Source of the DNA: Flavobacterium sp. | Lineage (GTDB): Bacteria > Bacteroidota > Bacteroidia > Flavobacteriales > Flavobacteriaceae | Reading direction: 5' to 3' | Assembly (NCBI GenBank): GCA_027483785.1 | Contig: JAIXTU010000215.1 | Span: forward strand, 1 to 7,848 | Length of the DNA stretch: 7,848 nt | In this document: positions 1-6,659 of the stretch, one piece after another | How the letters are laid out: every line of letters starts with the position of its first letter | Numbering within the stretch: the first letter of the stretch is position 1 | Program-made: the position numbers and the translations under genes | Notes under the pieces: generated by a model | Seen by the model: only the letters and a program-made list of their open reading frames with translations | Database searches by the model: none | Told to the model about the DNA's origin: nothing

Positions 1-499
1 AAGCAGCAAGCATAATTAAAACGAAGTGATTTGTAAGTAACTCAATGGCAATTAAGCTTGTAGTTGAAGCTAAAACTACGGGTAAACTAACGATAAAAAG
101 CGCATTCCCTGGCGTTGGCATACCTATAAAAGAATCGGTTTGACGCGTATCAATGTTAAAGTTTGCTAAGCGGTAGCAAGAACCTAAAGTGGGAAGAAAT
201 CCGAGATACGGAATCAAGGAGTCGGCCGGTATACCGCTTGAATTTTGTAACATAAAAAACAAAGTCAAGCCTGGCGTTACTCCACTGGTTACCATATCGG
301 CTAAACTGTCGAGTTGTAAGCCAAGTGGACTAGCAGCATTAAAAATTCGTGCCGCCATACCGTCGAAAAAATCGAAGAAAATACCGAGTGCAACAAAGAA
401 AAAGGCCCAATCGTAATGTTTTTCGAACAGTTGGATTACGGCTACGCAACCGCAAAACAAGTTAAGTATCGTAATAGTATTCGGAATATGCTTTGTCAT
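1..499 (-). CDS. pssA: CDP-alcohol phosphatidyltransferase, probably CDP-diacylglycerol-serine O-phosphatidyltransferase (5' part, cut by window edge)
   Basis: This integral inner-membrane enzyme probably makes phosphatidylserine from CDP-diacylglycerol and serine, the first committed step towards phosphatidylethanolamine. The reverse strand reads from an ATG at 499 without a stop to the window edge, giving 166 residues of a family usually about 230-250 long. The CDP-alcohol phosphotransferase signature D-x2-DG-x2-AR-x8-G-x3-D-x3-D is complete: D43, D46-G47, A50-R51, G60, D64 and D68, where the final Asp is the expected catalytic base. The start MTKHIPNTITILN and the later segment FNIDTRQTDSFIGMPTPGNA (residues 114-132) resemble Bacteroidota PssA rather than PgsA. 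Hydrophobic helices flank the motif. The gene is divergent from the PorV-like gene, and a TAnnTTTG box lies 20 bases upstream of its ATG. The family is clear; serine as the acceptor is inferred from overall resemblance. The 3' end lies outside the window. Confidence 0.9.
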   Translation of the reverse strand, partial: MTKHIPNTITILNLFCGCVAVIQLFEKHYDWAFFFVALGIFFDFFDGMAARIFNAASPLGLQLDSLADMVTSGVTPGLTLFFMLQNSSGIPADSLIPYLGFLPTLGSCYRLANFNIDTRQTDSFIGMPTPGNALFIVSLPVVLASTTSLIAIELLTNHFVLIMLAA

Positions 500-518
500 G
501 CTATAAAATGTAAGCAAG

Positions 519-526
519 CAAATGTA
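519..526 (-). promoter_or_regulatory. Candidate -7 element of the pssA promoter
   Basis: On the minus strand this reads TACATTTG, an exact match to the Bacteroidota sigma-A -7 consensus TAnnTTTG. It lies 20 bases before the pssA ATG at 499, so the transcript would have a very short leader. No clear TTG -33 element is seen at the expected 17-20 base spacing; the nearest candidate is a TTTCG. The consensus is established for the phylum; use of this site is inferred from position alone. Confidence 0.5.
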
Positions 527-626
527 AGGCAATAAGCTGAACCGAAATTCGTTTTGTTGAAGAAGATTTCGGCGATTTCGGCGCATTTTAATTGCGAAAT
601 AGTCCGATGCTTTACTGTGAAATCGA

Positions 627-634
627 TACTTTTG
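627..634 (+). promoter_or_regulatory. Candidate -7 element of the PorV-like/DUF4105 operon promoter
   Basis: The plus strand reads TACTTTTG, an exact TAnnTTTG match, ending 24 bases before the GTG at 659. A transcript starting 5-7 bases downstream would begin near 640 and could include the GTG start but not the in-frame TTG at 554. The box therefore supports the shorter PorV-like protein. The -33 region is weak, with no TTG at the ideal spacing. Confidence 0.5.
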
Positions 635-658
635 CGAGCTGATTGCCGAAAAAAAATT

Positions 659-1738
659 GTGAGTCAAAAAAAATATAATTTCGTTCTGTTAAGCCTTGTT
701 TTCTCACTCTTTGCGAGCGCGCAGGCAGTGCGTAAATACTCAAACGAATTTATGAACATCGGTGTCGACTCGCGTGCGCTGGGAATGTCGAATGCCGTGA
801 CCGCACATGTTTCCGACGTTACGGCAGGCTACTGGAATCCAGCGGGATTAGTAGGCGTTGAACGCGATCAGGTTGCCTTAATGCACGCTAGTTATTTTGC
901 AAATATTGCACAGTACGACTACATTGGTTACGCAAAAAACATCGACGATCGCAGTGCTTTTGGATTTTCACTAATTCGATTTGGCGTTGACGACATCTTG
1001 AATACCACACAACTTATTGACTCCGAAGGAAATATCGATTACAACCGCATTTCTCTTTTCTCTACCGCCGATTACGGACTTACCTTTTCCTACGCTCGAA
1101 GCTTACAAGTACCTGGTTTTCAATACGGTATTTCTGCGAAGATCATCCGTCGGGTTATTGGCGATTTTGCCTCATCTTGGGGTGTTGGTTTCGACTTAGG
1201 ATTTCAGTTCGAGCGCTCTGGCTGGAAATTAGGTGTGATGGCACGAGACATTACCACGACGTACAACATTTGGACGATTGATGAAGAGGCATTTAAAACC
1301 ATTTCGGATGCCGTTCCGGGACAAAATGCAGAATTACCCGAAAGTACCGAGATTACTTTGCCGAAACTGCAATTTGGTTTGGCAAAACTATTTGAATTTC
1401 ACAACGAAACCAGTCTTTTAGCCAGTACCAATCTTAACATGCGTTTTGAACAAACGAACGATTTAATTTCGGGCAGCGGCTACTCCATCGATCCGGCACT
1501 CGGTTTTGAATACGGCTATACCAATTTAATTTTTGTTCGAGCAGGCGTTGGAAATTTTCAGAACATTGAAGAAATTGACGGTTCTAAACGATTGGGTTTT
1601 CAGCCAAATATTGGACTGGGATTCAAATACCGCGGCATTCAAATCGACTATGCGTTAACCGATTTAGGTGACCAAAGTGCCGCCTTGTACAGCAATGTTT
1701 TCTCTGTAAAAGTTGATCTTGATATTTTTAGACGATGA
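659..1738 (+). CDS. PorV/PorQ family outer-membrane protein (PorV2-like, type IX secretion-associated)
   Basis: This is a predicted outer-membrane beta-barrel of the FadL-like PorV/PorQ family. PorV itself shuttles type IX secretion cargo to the attachment complex; this paralogue group is usually called putative PorV2 and its exact role is unproven. I chose the GTG at 659, giving 359 residues, over the in-frame TTG at 554. The protein then starts MSQKKYNF, continues with a hydrophobic core and ends a signal peptide at about residue 23 (FASAQA/VRKY). The 35 residues from the longer frame would bury that signal and lie upstream of the candidate promoter. After the signal come the family hallmarks NIGVDSRALGMSNA (33-46) and GYWNPAGL (57-64), then alternating amphipathic strands, ending in the barrel-like strand SVKVDLDIFRR. 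The stop overlaps the next gene's ATG (ATGA), so the two genes are probably translationally coupled. The family call is strong; participation in type IX secretion is inferred from the family. Confidence 0.85.
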   Translation: MSQKKYNFVLLSLVFSLFASAQAVRKYSNEFMNIGVDSRALGMSNAVTAHVSDVTAGYWNPAGLVGVERDQVALMHASYFANIAQYDYIGYAKNIDDRSAFGFSLIRFGVDDILNTTQLIDSEGNIDYNRISLFSTADYGLTFSYARSLQVPGFQYGISAKIIRRVIGDFASSWGVGFDLGFQFERSGWKLGVMARDITTTYNIWTIDEEAFKTISDAVPGQNAELPESTEITLPKLQFGLAKLFEFHNETSLLASTNLNMRFEQTNDLISGSGYSIDPALGFEYGYTNLIFVRAGVGNFQNIEEIDGSKRLGFQPNIGLGFKYRGIQIDYALTDLGDQSAALYSNVFSVKVDLDIFRR

Positions 1739-2859
1739 TTCGTTATCTACTTATTGTTTTTTTTTTTTTTTTTTTTTCGGCGAAAGCCCAAATTCCTACA
1801 GCGTCTCCGAATACCAAGTGCAGTTTACTAACCGTTAGTGCCGGAAGCCAATTGTATTCGTTGTACGGCCACACCGGACTCCGATTTTACGACGAGCAGC
1901 AAGGATTTGATTTTGTAGTGAATTTTGGATACTTCGATTTTTCGACACCAAATTTCTATTTAAAATTTGTGAAGGGCGATTTGAAGTACTTTGTAGGAAT
2001 CGATCGTTACGAAGATTTTTATGCCAATTACGTTTTTGAACAACGAGGCATTAAAGAGCAAGTTTTAAATTTAAAATCAAATGAAATTCAGGCGATTATC
2101 AACGATTTGGCTGTAATAGTAAATTCAAACGGGAAATTTTACACGTACAAATTTTTCCATCGAAATTGCACAACGATGGTTGCCGATCTTATTGCAAAAC
2201 ACAGTTCGATCAAGCCAGCGGTTATCAACGAGATTAAAGAAAAGAGCTTTCGAGAAATTGTCAGTGAATACCAATCGCCACTATACTTCGAGAATTTAGG
2301 AATCAACATCATGTTTGGCTATTACACCGATAGTAAGGCTGATGCTGTATTCTTACCGGAACAGCTTTTTAATGCGTATAAAATTCAAGATCAGGCAGTT
2401 GTTTCTAAAACCAATATATTAAATAAAGCTTCTTTAGTGCTTGAAGTGCCCTGGTGGAACTCGGTTTTTACCTTATTTGCTATCTTATTGTCACTGGTTT
2501 TCGTACATGAATATACGCGCCGATTCTTATTTGTAGTTTTGGGTTTTCTCGGAATTTTTCTAGCGGCAGCAGGTTTGTACAGCGACCATGTTGAAGTGCT
2601 GTGGAATTATAACATTCTCTTGTTTAATCCCTTATTTCTGTATTTCGCTTTCGCGGAAAAGAAATCTATTCGAAGAAAAACGTTTCAAGTATTGGCAGGA
2701 GTTTCTGTTTTGGTTCACTTGATTTACGTGCTAAACAAACCTCAGCTTTTGCTTTTTGCACCTGTCTATGCAGCCGTATTTTTGTTGTTTTCACTTGATT
2801 TTAGCCTATTGACCGCGATAAAACAAAATCGTGCTAAAGGTCTTAATCACAATATTTAA
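1735..2859 (+). CDS. DUF4105 / Lnb-type membrane protein, possible lipoprotein N-acyltransferase
   Basis: This 374-residue protein has a signal peptide (about 1-18, cleavage near SAKA/Q), an extracytoplasmic domain to about residue 235, and a C-terminal membrane part with about five helices (roughly 243-258, 264-281, 292-307, 318-333, 338-356). The soluble part resembles the DUF4105 family, now named the Lnb N-terminal periplasmic domain: YGHTGLR with H46 and FHRNCTT with C145 are the likely His/Cys active-site pair of an NlpC/P60-like thiol fold. The membrane part keeps a family-like pattern, H285 followed by NYN and LFNPL (291-300). Relatives in Bacteroides act as the lipoprotein N-acyltransferase Lnb, which supplies the third acyl chain where Lnt is absent; that activity here is inferred. 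The start overlaps the PorV-like stop by four bases. The signal-peptide core is encoded by a 21-T run giving six Phe in a row, so one-base slippage would inactivate the gene. The last 17 codons overlap the convergent sugar-transferase gene. Confidence 0.8.
   Translation: MIRYLLIVFFFFFFSAKAQIPTASPNTKCSLLTVSAGSQLYSLYGHTGLRFYDEQQGFDFVVNFGYFDFSTPNFYLKFVKGDLKYFVGIDRYEDFYANYVFEQRGIKEQVLNLKSNEIQAIINDLAVIVNSNGKFYTYKFFHRNCTTMVADLIAKHSSIKPAVINEIKEKSFREIVSEYQSPLYFENLGINIMFGYYTDSKADAVFLPEQLFNAYKIQDQAVVSKTNILNKASLVLEVPWWNSVFTLFAILLSLVFVHEYTRRFLFVVLGFLGIFLAAAGLYSDHVEVLWNYNILLFNPLFLYFAFAEKKSIRRKTFQVLAGVSVLVHLIYVLNKPQLLLFAPVYAAVFLLFSLDFSLLTAIKQNRAKGLNHNI
1757..1777 (+). repeat. 21-base poly-T homopolymer inside the signal-peptide codons
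   Basis: Twenty-one consecutive T lie in codons 8-15 of the DUF4105/Lnb-like gene and encode the last two bases of Val8, Phe9-14 and the first base of Ser15. Loss of one T brings a TAA in frame at 1829-1831; gain of one T brings a TAG in frame at 1836-1838. Only changes by multiples of three keep the protein. Tracts of this length are prone to replication slippage and also to sequencing error, so the true length in the cell population is uncertain. Confidence 0.95.
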
Positions 2860-4200
2860 ATCGAGGAAGATACTGCGGTGTTTAATGTAGTACAAATCAT
2901 ACTGCAATTTAATTAAGCTATCTTCAAAGCTTTGTCCGTAAGAGTAATTTACTTGTGCCCAGCCTGTTAATCCCGGTTTTATGATGTGTCTTGTTTCGTA
3001 GAAAGGCATAATTTCGGATAACTCTTGCACAAACTCCGGGCGTTCGGGTCGCGGACCGATAAAACCCATATCGCCGATCAAAATATTGATAAACTGCGGA
3101 ATTTCGTCCAGGCGCGTTTTTCGTAAAAATTTTCCGAAAGTGGTTACACGTACGTCATTAGAAGTTGCAAAAACAGCCGAACCTGCTTCAGCATTCTTCA
3201 CCATGGTTCTAAATTTGTAGATTTTAAAAGGTTTTCCGAATTTACCTACACGAATCTGTTTATAGAACAACGGTCCGCGATTTCCAAGAAGGTTTCCCAA
3301 CAAAATCAGCGGTAAGATAACACATCCAGCTAGCAAGCCCGTTATGGCAAGAATAATCTCCACAGCTCGAACAAAAATTAAATACAATTTATTCTGATTG
3401 CTTCGGCTAAATGGAAAGTATCGATAAAAATCGCGATCTAAGTAATGAATAGGAATACGCTGCGTAAGCATTTCATATACTTGCGTATATTCTTTAATTG
3501 GGAATCCAAACTCAAGCAATCGCAATAATTCATTGTATAGCGGTACGGTAATGATATCGGCTTTTGTTCCCGCAATAACGAGCTCAGAAACTGTTTGCTC
3601 CTGAATAAATTGTACAAGGTTTTCTGTCTGAACGGCATCTACTCCACCGTAATTAAAAACATAACTTTCTGATTTTCCGGTATCGATGTAACCAATAACG
3701 CGGTAATGCGGATCGGCCGCTTGTAAATCGCCAACCAACTCTACAATTTCTTCTTTATCGCAAATCAATACTGCTTTTTTCTCGAATCTGTGAGAAGCCA
3801 AAAAAGCCTGATAAAAGACCCGCCAGATTAACAACCCTGAGAAAATTGCACCAAAAAAGTAGATGATTTGAAGGCGGTTACTAGGCAAAAAAGGCGTTAA
3901 AAAAGGTGTAAGTAAGTAAAATAAAACTGTAGTAGAAGCGGTAAGCAGTATACTTCGAACCACCTGAAATTGGTTACTGGCTACCTGTAAATTGTACATT
4001 TCGAAAATAGTTCCAATTACATTTACATATAAACCTAAGATTACAATCCACCAGAGATTGTCTAGCGAGACATCGATGTATTGAAAATCAACAAAACTAT
4101 CCAACAGAAACAGTGCCAAAATGACAAATACCGTATCGAATAAGCGAAGCAAAATCTTGCGTTCACTTACTTCAAAGTGTATTCGGGTGTCAATTTTCAT
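2806..4200 (-). CDS. Polyprenyl-phosphate sugar phosphotransferase (WcaJ/WbaP-like initiating enzyme of exopolysaccharide synthesis)
   Basis: This membrane enzyme transfers a sugar-1-phosphate from a UDP-sugar to undecaprenyl phosphate, starting a lipid-linked polysaccharide repeat. Its 464 residues have the usual large-PGT layout: four N-terminal membrane helices (about 16-34, 48-66, 84-104, 110-128), a cytoplasmic Rossmann-like domain (about 140-260), a hydrophobic segment (about 272-302), and the catalytic bacterial sugar transferase domain (about 303-464). The catalytic part shows KIYKFRTMVKNAE (326-338), RKTRLDEIPQ with the expected Asp-Glu dyad D365-E366, GDMGFIGPRPERPEF (376-390) and IKPGLTGWAQVNY (407-419). 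The donor sugar cannot be read from sequence. It is the last gene of the minus-strand operon, separated by 64 bases from the O-antigen ligase-like gene. Its stop lies inside the convergent DUF4105/Lnb-like gene. The overlapped C-terminus (FSTILFYRGQ) falls where family members normally end, so it is probably not an extension. Confidence 0.93.
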   Translation of the reverse strand: MKIDTRIHFEVSERKILLRLFDTVFVILALFLLDSFVDFQYIDVSLDNLWWIVILGLYVNVIGTIFEMYNLQVASNQFQVVRSILLTASTTVLFYLLTPFLTPFLPSNRLQIIYFFGAIFSGLLIWRVFYQAFLASHRFEKKAVLICDKEEIVELVGDLQAADPHYRVIGYIDTGKSESYVFNYGGVDAVQTENLVQFIQEQTVSELVIAGTKADIITVPLYNELLRLLEFGFPIKEYTQVYEMLTQRIPIHYLDRDFYRYFPFSRSNQNKLYLIFVRAVEIILAITGLLAGCVILPLILLGNLLGNRGPLFYKQIRVGKFGKPFKIYKFRTMVKNAEAGSAVFATSNDVRVTTFGKFLRKTRLDEIPQFINILIGDMGFIGPRPERPEFVQELSEIMPFYETRHIIKPGLTGWAQVNYSYGQSFEDSLIKLQYDLYYIKHRSIFLDLNIVIKTFSTILFYRGQ

Positions 4201-4219
4201 TCTGTTACATTAGGGAGCT

Positions 4220-4227
4220 CGAAATTA
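4220..4227 (-). promoter_or_regulatory. Weak -7-like box before the sugar phosphotransferase
   Basis: The minus strand reads TAATTTCG, one mismatch from TAnnTTTG, 19 bases before the ATG at 4200 and inside the only sizeable gap (4201-4264) of the operon. No TTG -33 element is spaced correctly. The gap may simply be an untranslated linker: a second promoter is possible but poorly supported. The rest of the gap shows no terminator hairpin. Confidence 0.2.
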
Positions 4228-4264
4228 CAAAACAACAATTAAACTTAAGGATAATGTAGTTTTT

Positions 4265-5602
4265 TTACGACACCTTTTTCTTCCCGATAAAGGGAATGTC
4301 GATATACAGTAGCGCAAGAGAATAAACAAAAGCGGGCGCTGCGATACGCATGGCCGCGTGATTAATAGTTAGCGCCCAAAACATAAGCAGCGGAACCATG
4401 AAAAAATTCTGCCTATTTCCCAGATGAAGTACAATTGGAGTAACTGCAAGTAGAATAAGAATAAGAATACCAAAGGCACCGTGTTCTGCCAATAAGCGTG
4501 TTATTTCATTGTGCGAGGCTGCGTCGTTTCCGGTTTCTTCCTTTCGAATTTCGATAGATTTCCCCACACCAACGCCTAATATCGGATTTTCATAAAAAGC
4601 TTTTAATTCCGACTGCGCCAATTCTTCACGTCCAGTGAATTTACTTTCTTTAACTCGACCAAGAGCATCTTTGTTGGCGTAGCGATTTCCAATTAACCCC
4701 TTTGTTTGCAGCAAAGAATAGCCCCAAATTCCGAAACTTCCAATAATCATACAAAACAATAGCCGGCTTATTTTTACTCGTGCATTAACATTCAAACGCA
4801 CAAACAATATGAGCATTACTACTAAAATCATCGCTATAGCGGAAAAAACTCCTCCACGGGAAAAAGTTACTATGGCTCTAAAAATGACAATGGCTGCGAG
4901 ACCAATATTAAGCAACATTAATCGAATGTTAGGCGACTTCAACAAAGCGCGATTTATCAGAATAAAAGTTCCCAAACCAAAAACGGTCGACACCTGATTG
5001 GGTCCGAAACCTCCGCTAAGTCGGCCGTCAGAATCGGTTCCAGAAACGATGTCTCGAACACTCGGATTAAAAAGAATTACGTATGCAGTTAGGCTAATAA
5101 TTGGCAACAATAAGGCAAGTAAAATATTTTGAAACTGCTCATAACTTACTTTCCTCTGGTAAGTATATAATCCGCACAGACCTAAACAAATTGGACCACT
5201 GATTACAAAGGAAATAATCTTTCGTTGTTCAGTGTCTGGATTTAAAACGACAAAGGCGAGAATAAATGAAGGAATCAGTGCGAGCAAGTAAATCCACATC
5301 GGAACGGCACTTTTCGAAAAACCTCGATAAAACATCCCAATCAGAATCACTCCTATTACACCGTACTTTCCAAACTCATAAATAGGCACACCTTCCGTAG
5401 CTCGCAAAAAAACCTCTATTCCGGTGATATATGCCGCTGCGAGTAAGGCTTCGTTGTTTCGATTTTGGTTTTTGATTACGTAATAAGCGCTTCCGAGCAA
5501 TACCACGATCGCCACTAACTTTGCTAATGGTAAAAAAAGCCATATAGCAAAAGCTATGGCGATGTGAATTCCAATTAAGCTATAGTATCTGTTATCTGTC
5601 AT
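4265..5602 (-). CDS. O-antigen ligase / polymerase-like membrane protein (Wzy/WaaL superfamily)
   Basis: This 445-residue polytopic membrane protein probably acts on the periplasmic face of the inner membrane, either polymerising lipid-linked repeats (Wzy) or transferring glycan to an acceptor (WaaL-like). About ten to twelve hydrophobic segments are visible, with a long extracytoplasmic loop at about 300-370. Family features include GRLSGGFGPNQ (193-203), FSRGGVFSA (247-255) and the loop ending ENPILGVGVGKS (338-349), followed by SHNEITRLLAEHGAFG (363-378), where H364, N365 and H374 match the pattern of PF04932 proteins. Length and motif order are normal. It lies between glycosyltransferases and the initiating phosphotransferase, and its ATG overlaps the stop of the preceding glycosyltransferase by 11 bases. 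Family membership is secure; ligase versus polymerase cannot be decided from sequence. The context, with no other polymerase in view, slightly favours Wzy. Confidence 0.87.
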   Translation of the reverse strand: MTDNRYYSLIGIHIAIAFAIWLFLPLAKLVAIVVLLGSAYYVIKNQNRNNEALLAAAYITGIEVFLRATEGVPIYEFGKYGVIGVILIGMFYRGFSKSAVPMWIYLLALIPSFILAFVVLNPDTEQRKIISFVISGPICLGLCGLYTYQRKVSYEQFQNILLALLLPIISLTAYVILFNPSVRDIVSGTDSDGRLSGGFGPNQVSTVFGLGTFILINRALLKSPNIRLMLLNIGLAAIVIFRAIVTFSRGGVFSAIAMILVVMLILFVRLNVNARVKISRLLFCMIIGSFGIWGYSLLQTKGLIGNRYANKDALGRVKESKFTGREELAQSELKAFYENPILGVGVGKSIEIRKEETGNDAASHNEITRLLAEHGAFGILILILLAVTPIVLHLGNRQNFFMVPLLMFWALTINHAAMRIAAPAFVYSLALLYIDIPFIGKKKVS

Positions 5603-6659
5603 GCATTTTTTCCAAAAGCTTTAGATACGCCGACAAGACCGCTTTCGCAGAAAATGTTCGACTCACCTCAACCTGCAATCGTTCCCCAAAAATGACTCTT
5701 TTATCTGGATTACGATACAAATATTCAATTTTATCCGCGAATTCCTTTGCGTTTCCGTAAGGCACTACAAATCCGTTCGCTTCCGACTGCACTAAAGTTT
5801 CACAAGCACCCACTTTGGTAACCACAACTGGTTTTGCCGCTAATCCGTACTCAATTAATGCTAAAGGTAAACCTTCAAAAGACGAGGTTAAAACAGCCAC
5901 ATCGGCTTTGTGTAATGCATGCGTGAGATCCGACTCATTTTCAAAAAACAAAACTGACTCGGTTAATTCAAGCTGTTCACGTAAAGTTCTTAGATGGATG
6001 TAGTATTCGAAATCCGAAACTCGTCCGTACAAATGCCAAACCGCCTTAACGCCTCGCAATTTCAACTCTTGGGCAACTTGAAACAAAAATTCGTGACCTT
6101 TTTCTTTTCTAAAATTTGCCAAAGCTAAAATGGTAAACATGAAATTTGATTCATCTTCATTAGAACAAACAGACTTGCTTATAACAGAAAAGTTAGGAAG
6201 GTAAAACGATGACAATTTCAAGTTTTGGCGATTCCATGACGCAATCTCCTCATTTACAGCAATACAGAAATCTGCATTAAAAGTGGCTAATCGATATTTC
6301 CAGACTTGCCGCCGTTGCAAAGAACCAAAATGGTCGTGAAAAATTAGTTGCACTTTTGGGAATAGCGTCTTAGCAAGACTACCGATAAAAATCGAAGTTC
6401 CGTGTGCATGGATGTGGGTAACTTGTTCTTCTTTACATATCTGAACCAGCCGTTTTACGGCACTTAAATCGAAAAATCCCTGACGGTTTAAAAAATGGTA
6501 GCTTACATTTGTAGCGATGCTTTTCTTTAAGGCACCTTCTTTTCGTGTACTAACTAAAACCGATTTATCTATCAGTTGCGCTAATTCGTTGGCGTATAAA
6601 ACAGCCATTTTCTCAGCACCACCAATATCCAAAGAATCAATTAATTGTAATATTCGCAT
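5592..6659 (-). CDS. Glycosyltransferase family 4 (GT-B fold)
   Basis: This cytoplasmic or membrane-associated retaining glycosyltransferase probably adds a sugar from a nucleotide donor to the growing lipid-linked repeat. The 355 residues form a typical GT-B protein. The N-terminal domain opens with MRILQLIDSLDIGGAEKMA, the glycine-rich acceptor-side start of GT4 enzymes, and has HIHAHGT (82-88). The C-terminal donor domain starts near 175 with ILALANFRKEKGHE (177-190; R184 and K187 would contact the nucleotide phosphates) and carries SSFEGLPLALIE, an E-x7-E motif with E262 and E270, followed by GLAAKPVVVTKVG and an ANGFVVP stretch. Donor and acceptor cannot be predicted. Its start overlaps the upstream glycosyltransferase by 23 bases and its end overlaps the membrane-protein start by 11 bases, so all three are probably co-translated. 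Confidence 0.92.
   Translation of the reverse strand: MRILQLIDSLDIGGAEKMAVLYANELAQLIDKSVLVSTRKEGALKKSIATNVSYHFLNRQGFFDLSAVKRLVQICKEEQVTHIHAHGTSIFIGSLAKTLFPKVQLIFHDHFGSLQRRQVWKYRLATFNADFCIAVNEEIASWNRQNLKLSSFYLPNFSVISKSVCSNEDESNFMFTILALANFRKEKGHEFLFQVAQELKLRGVKAVWHLYGRVSDFEYYIHLRTLREQLELTESVLFFENESDLTHALHKADVAVLTSSFEGLPLALIEYGLAAKPVVVTKVGACETLVQSEANGFVVPYGNAKEFADKIEYLYRNPDKRVIFGERLQVEVSRTFSAKAVLSAYLKLLEKMHDR

Noticed and set aside
189..416. Plus-strand open frame of 75 codons
   Set aside because: It lies wholly antisense to pssA, whose complete catalytic motif proves the minus strand is coding. It has no family resemblance.
649..672. A-runs near the PorV-like start as a second phase-variable tract
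   Set aside because: The runs are only about eight A long and interrupted; they fit an A-rich translation-initiation region, which is common in Bacteroidota.
2811..2842. Bidirectional rho-independent terminator
   Set aside because: The stem is short and imperfect and no T-run follows on either strand, so it is listed only as a weak observation, not as a terminator.
4201..4264. Terminator or small RNA in the operon gap
   Set aside because: The T-run at 4261-4266 belongs to the 3' end and stop of the membrane-protein gene, and no stable stem precedes it on the minus strand.
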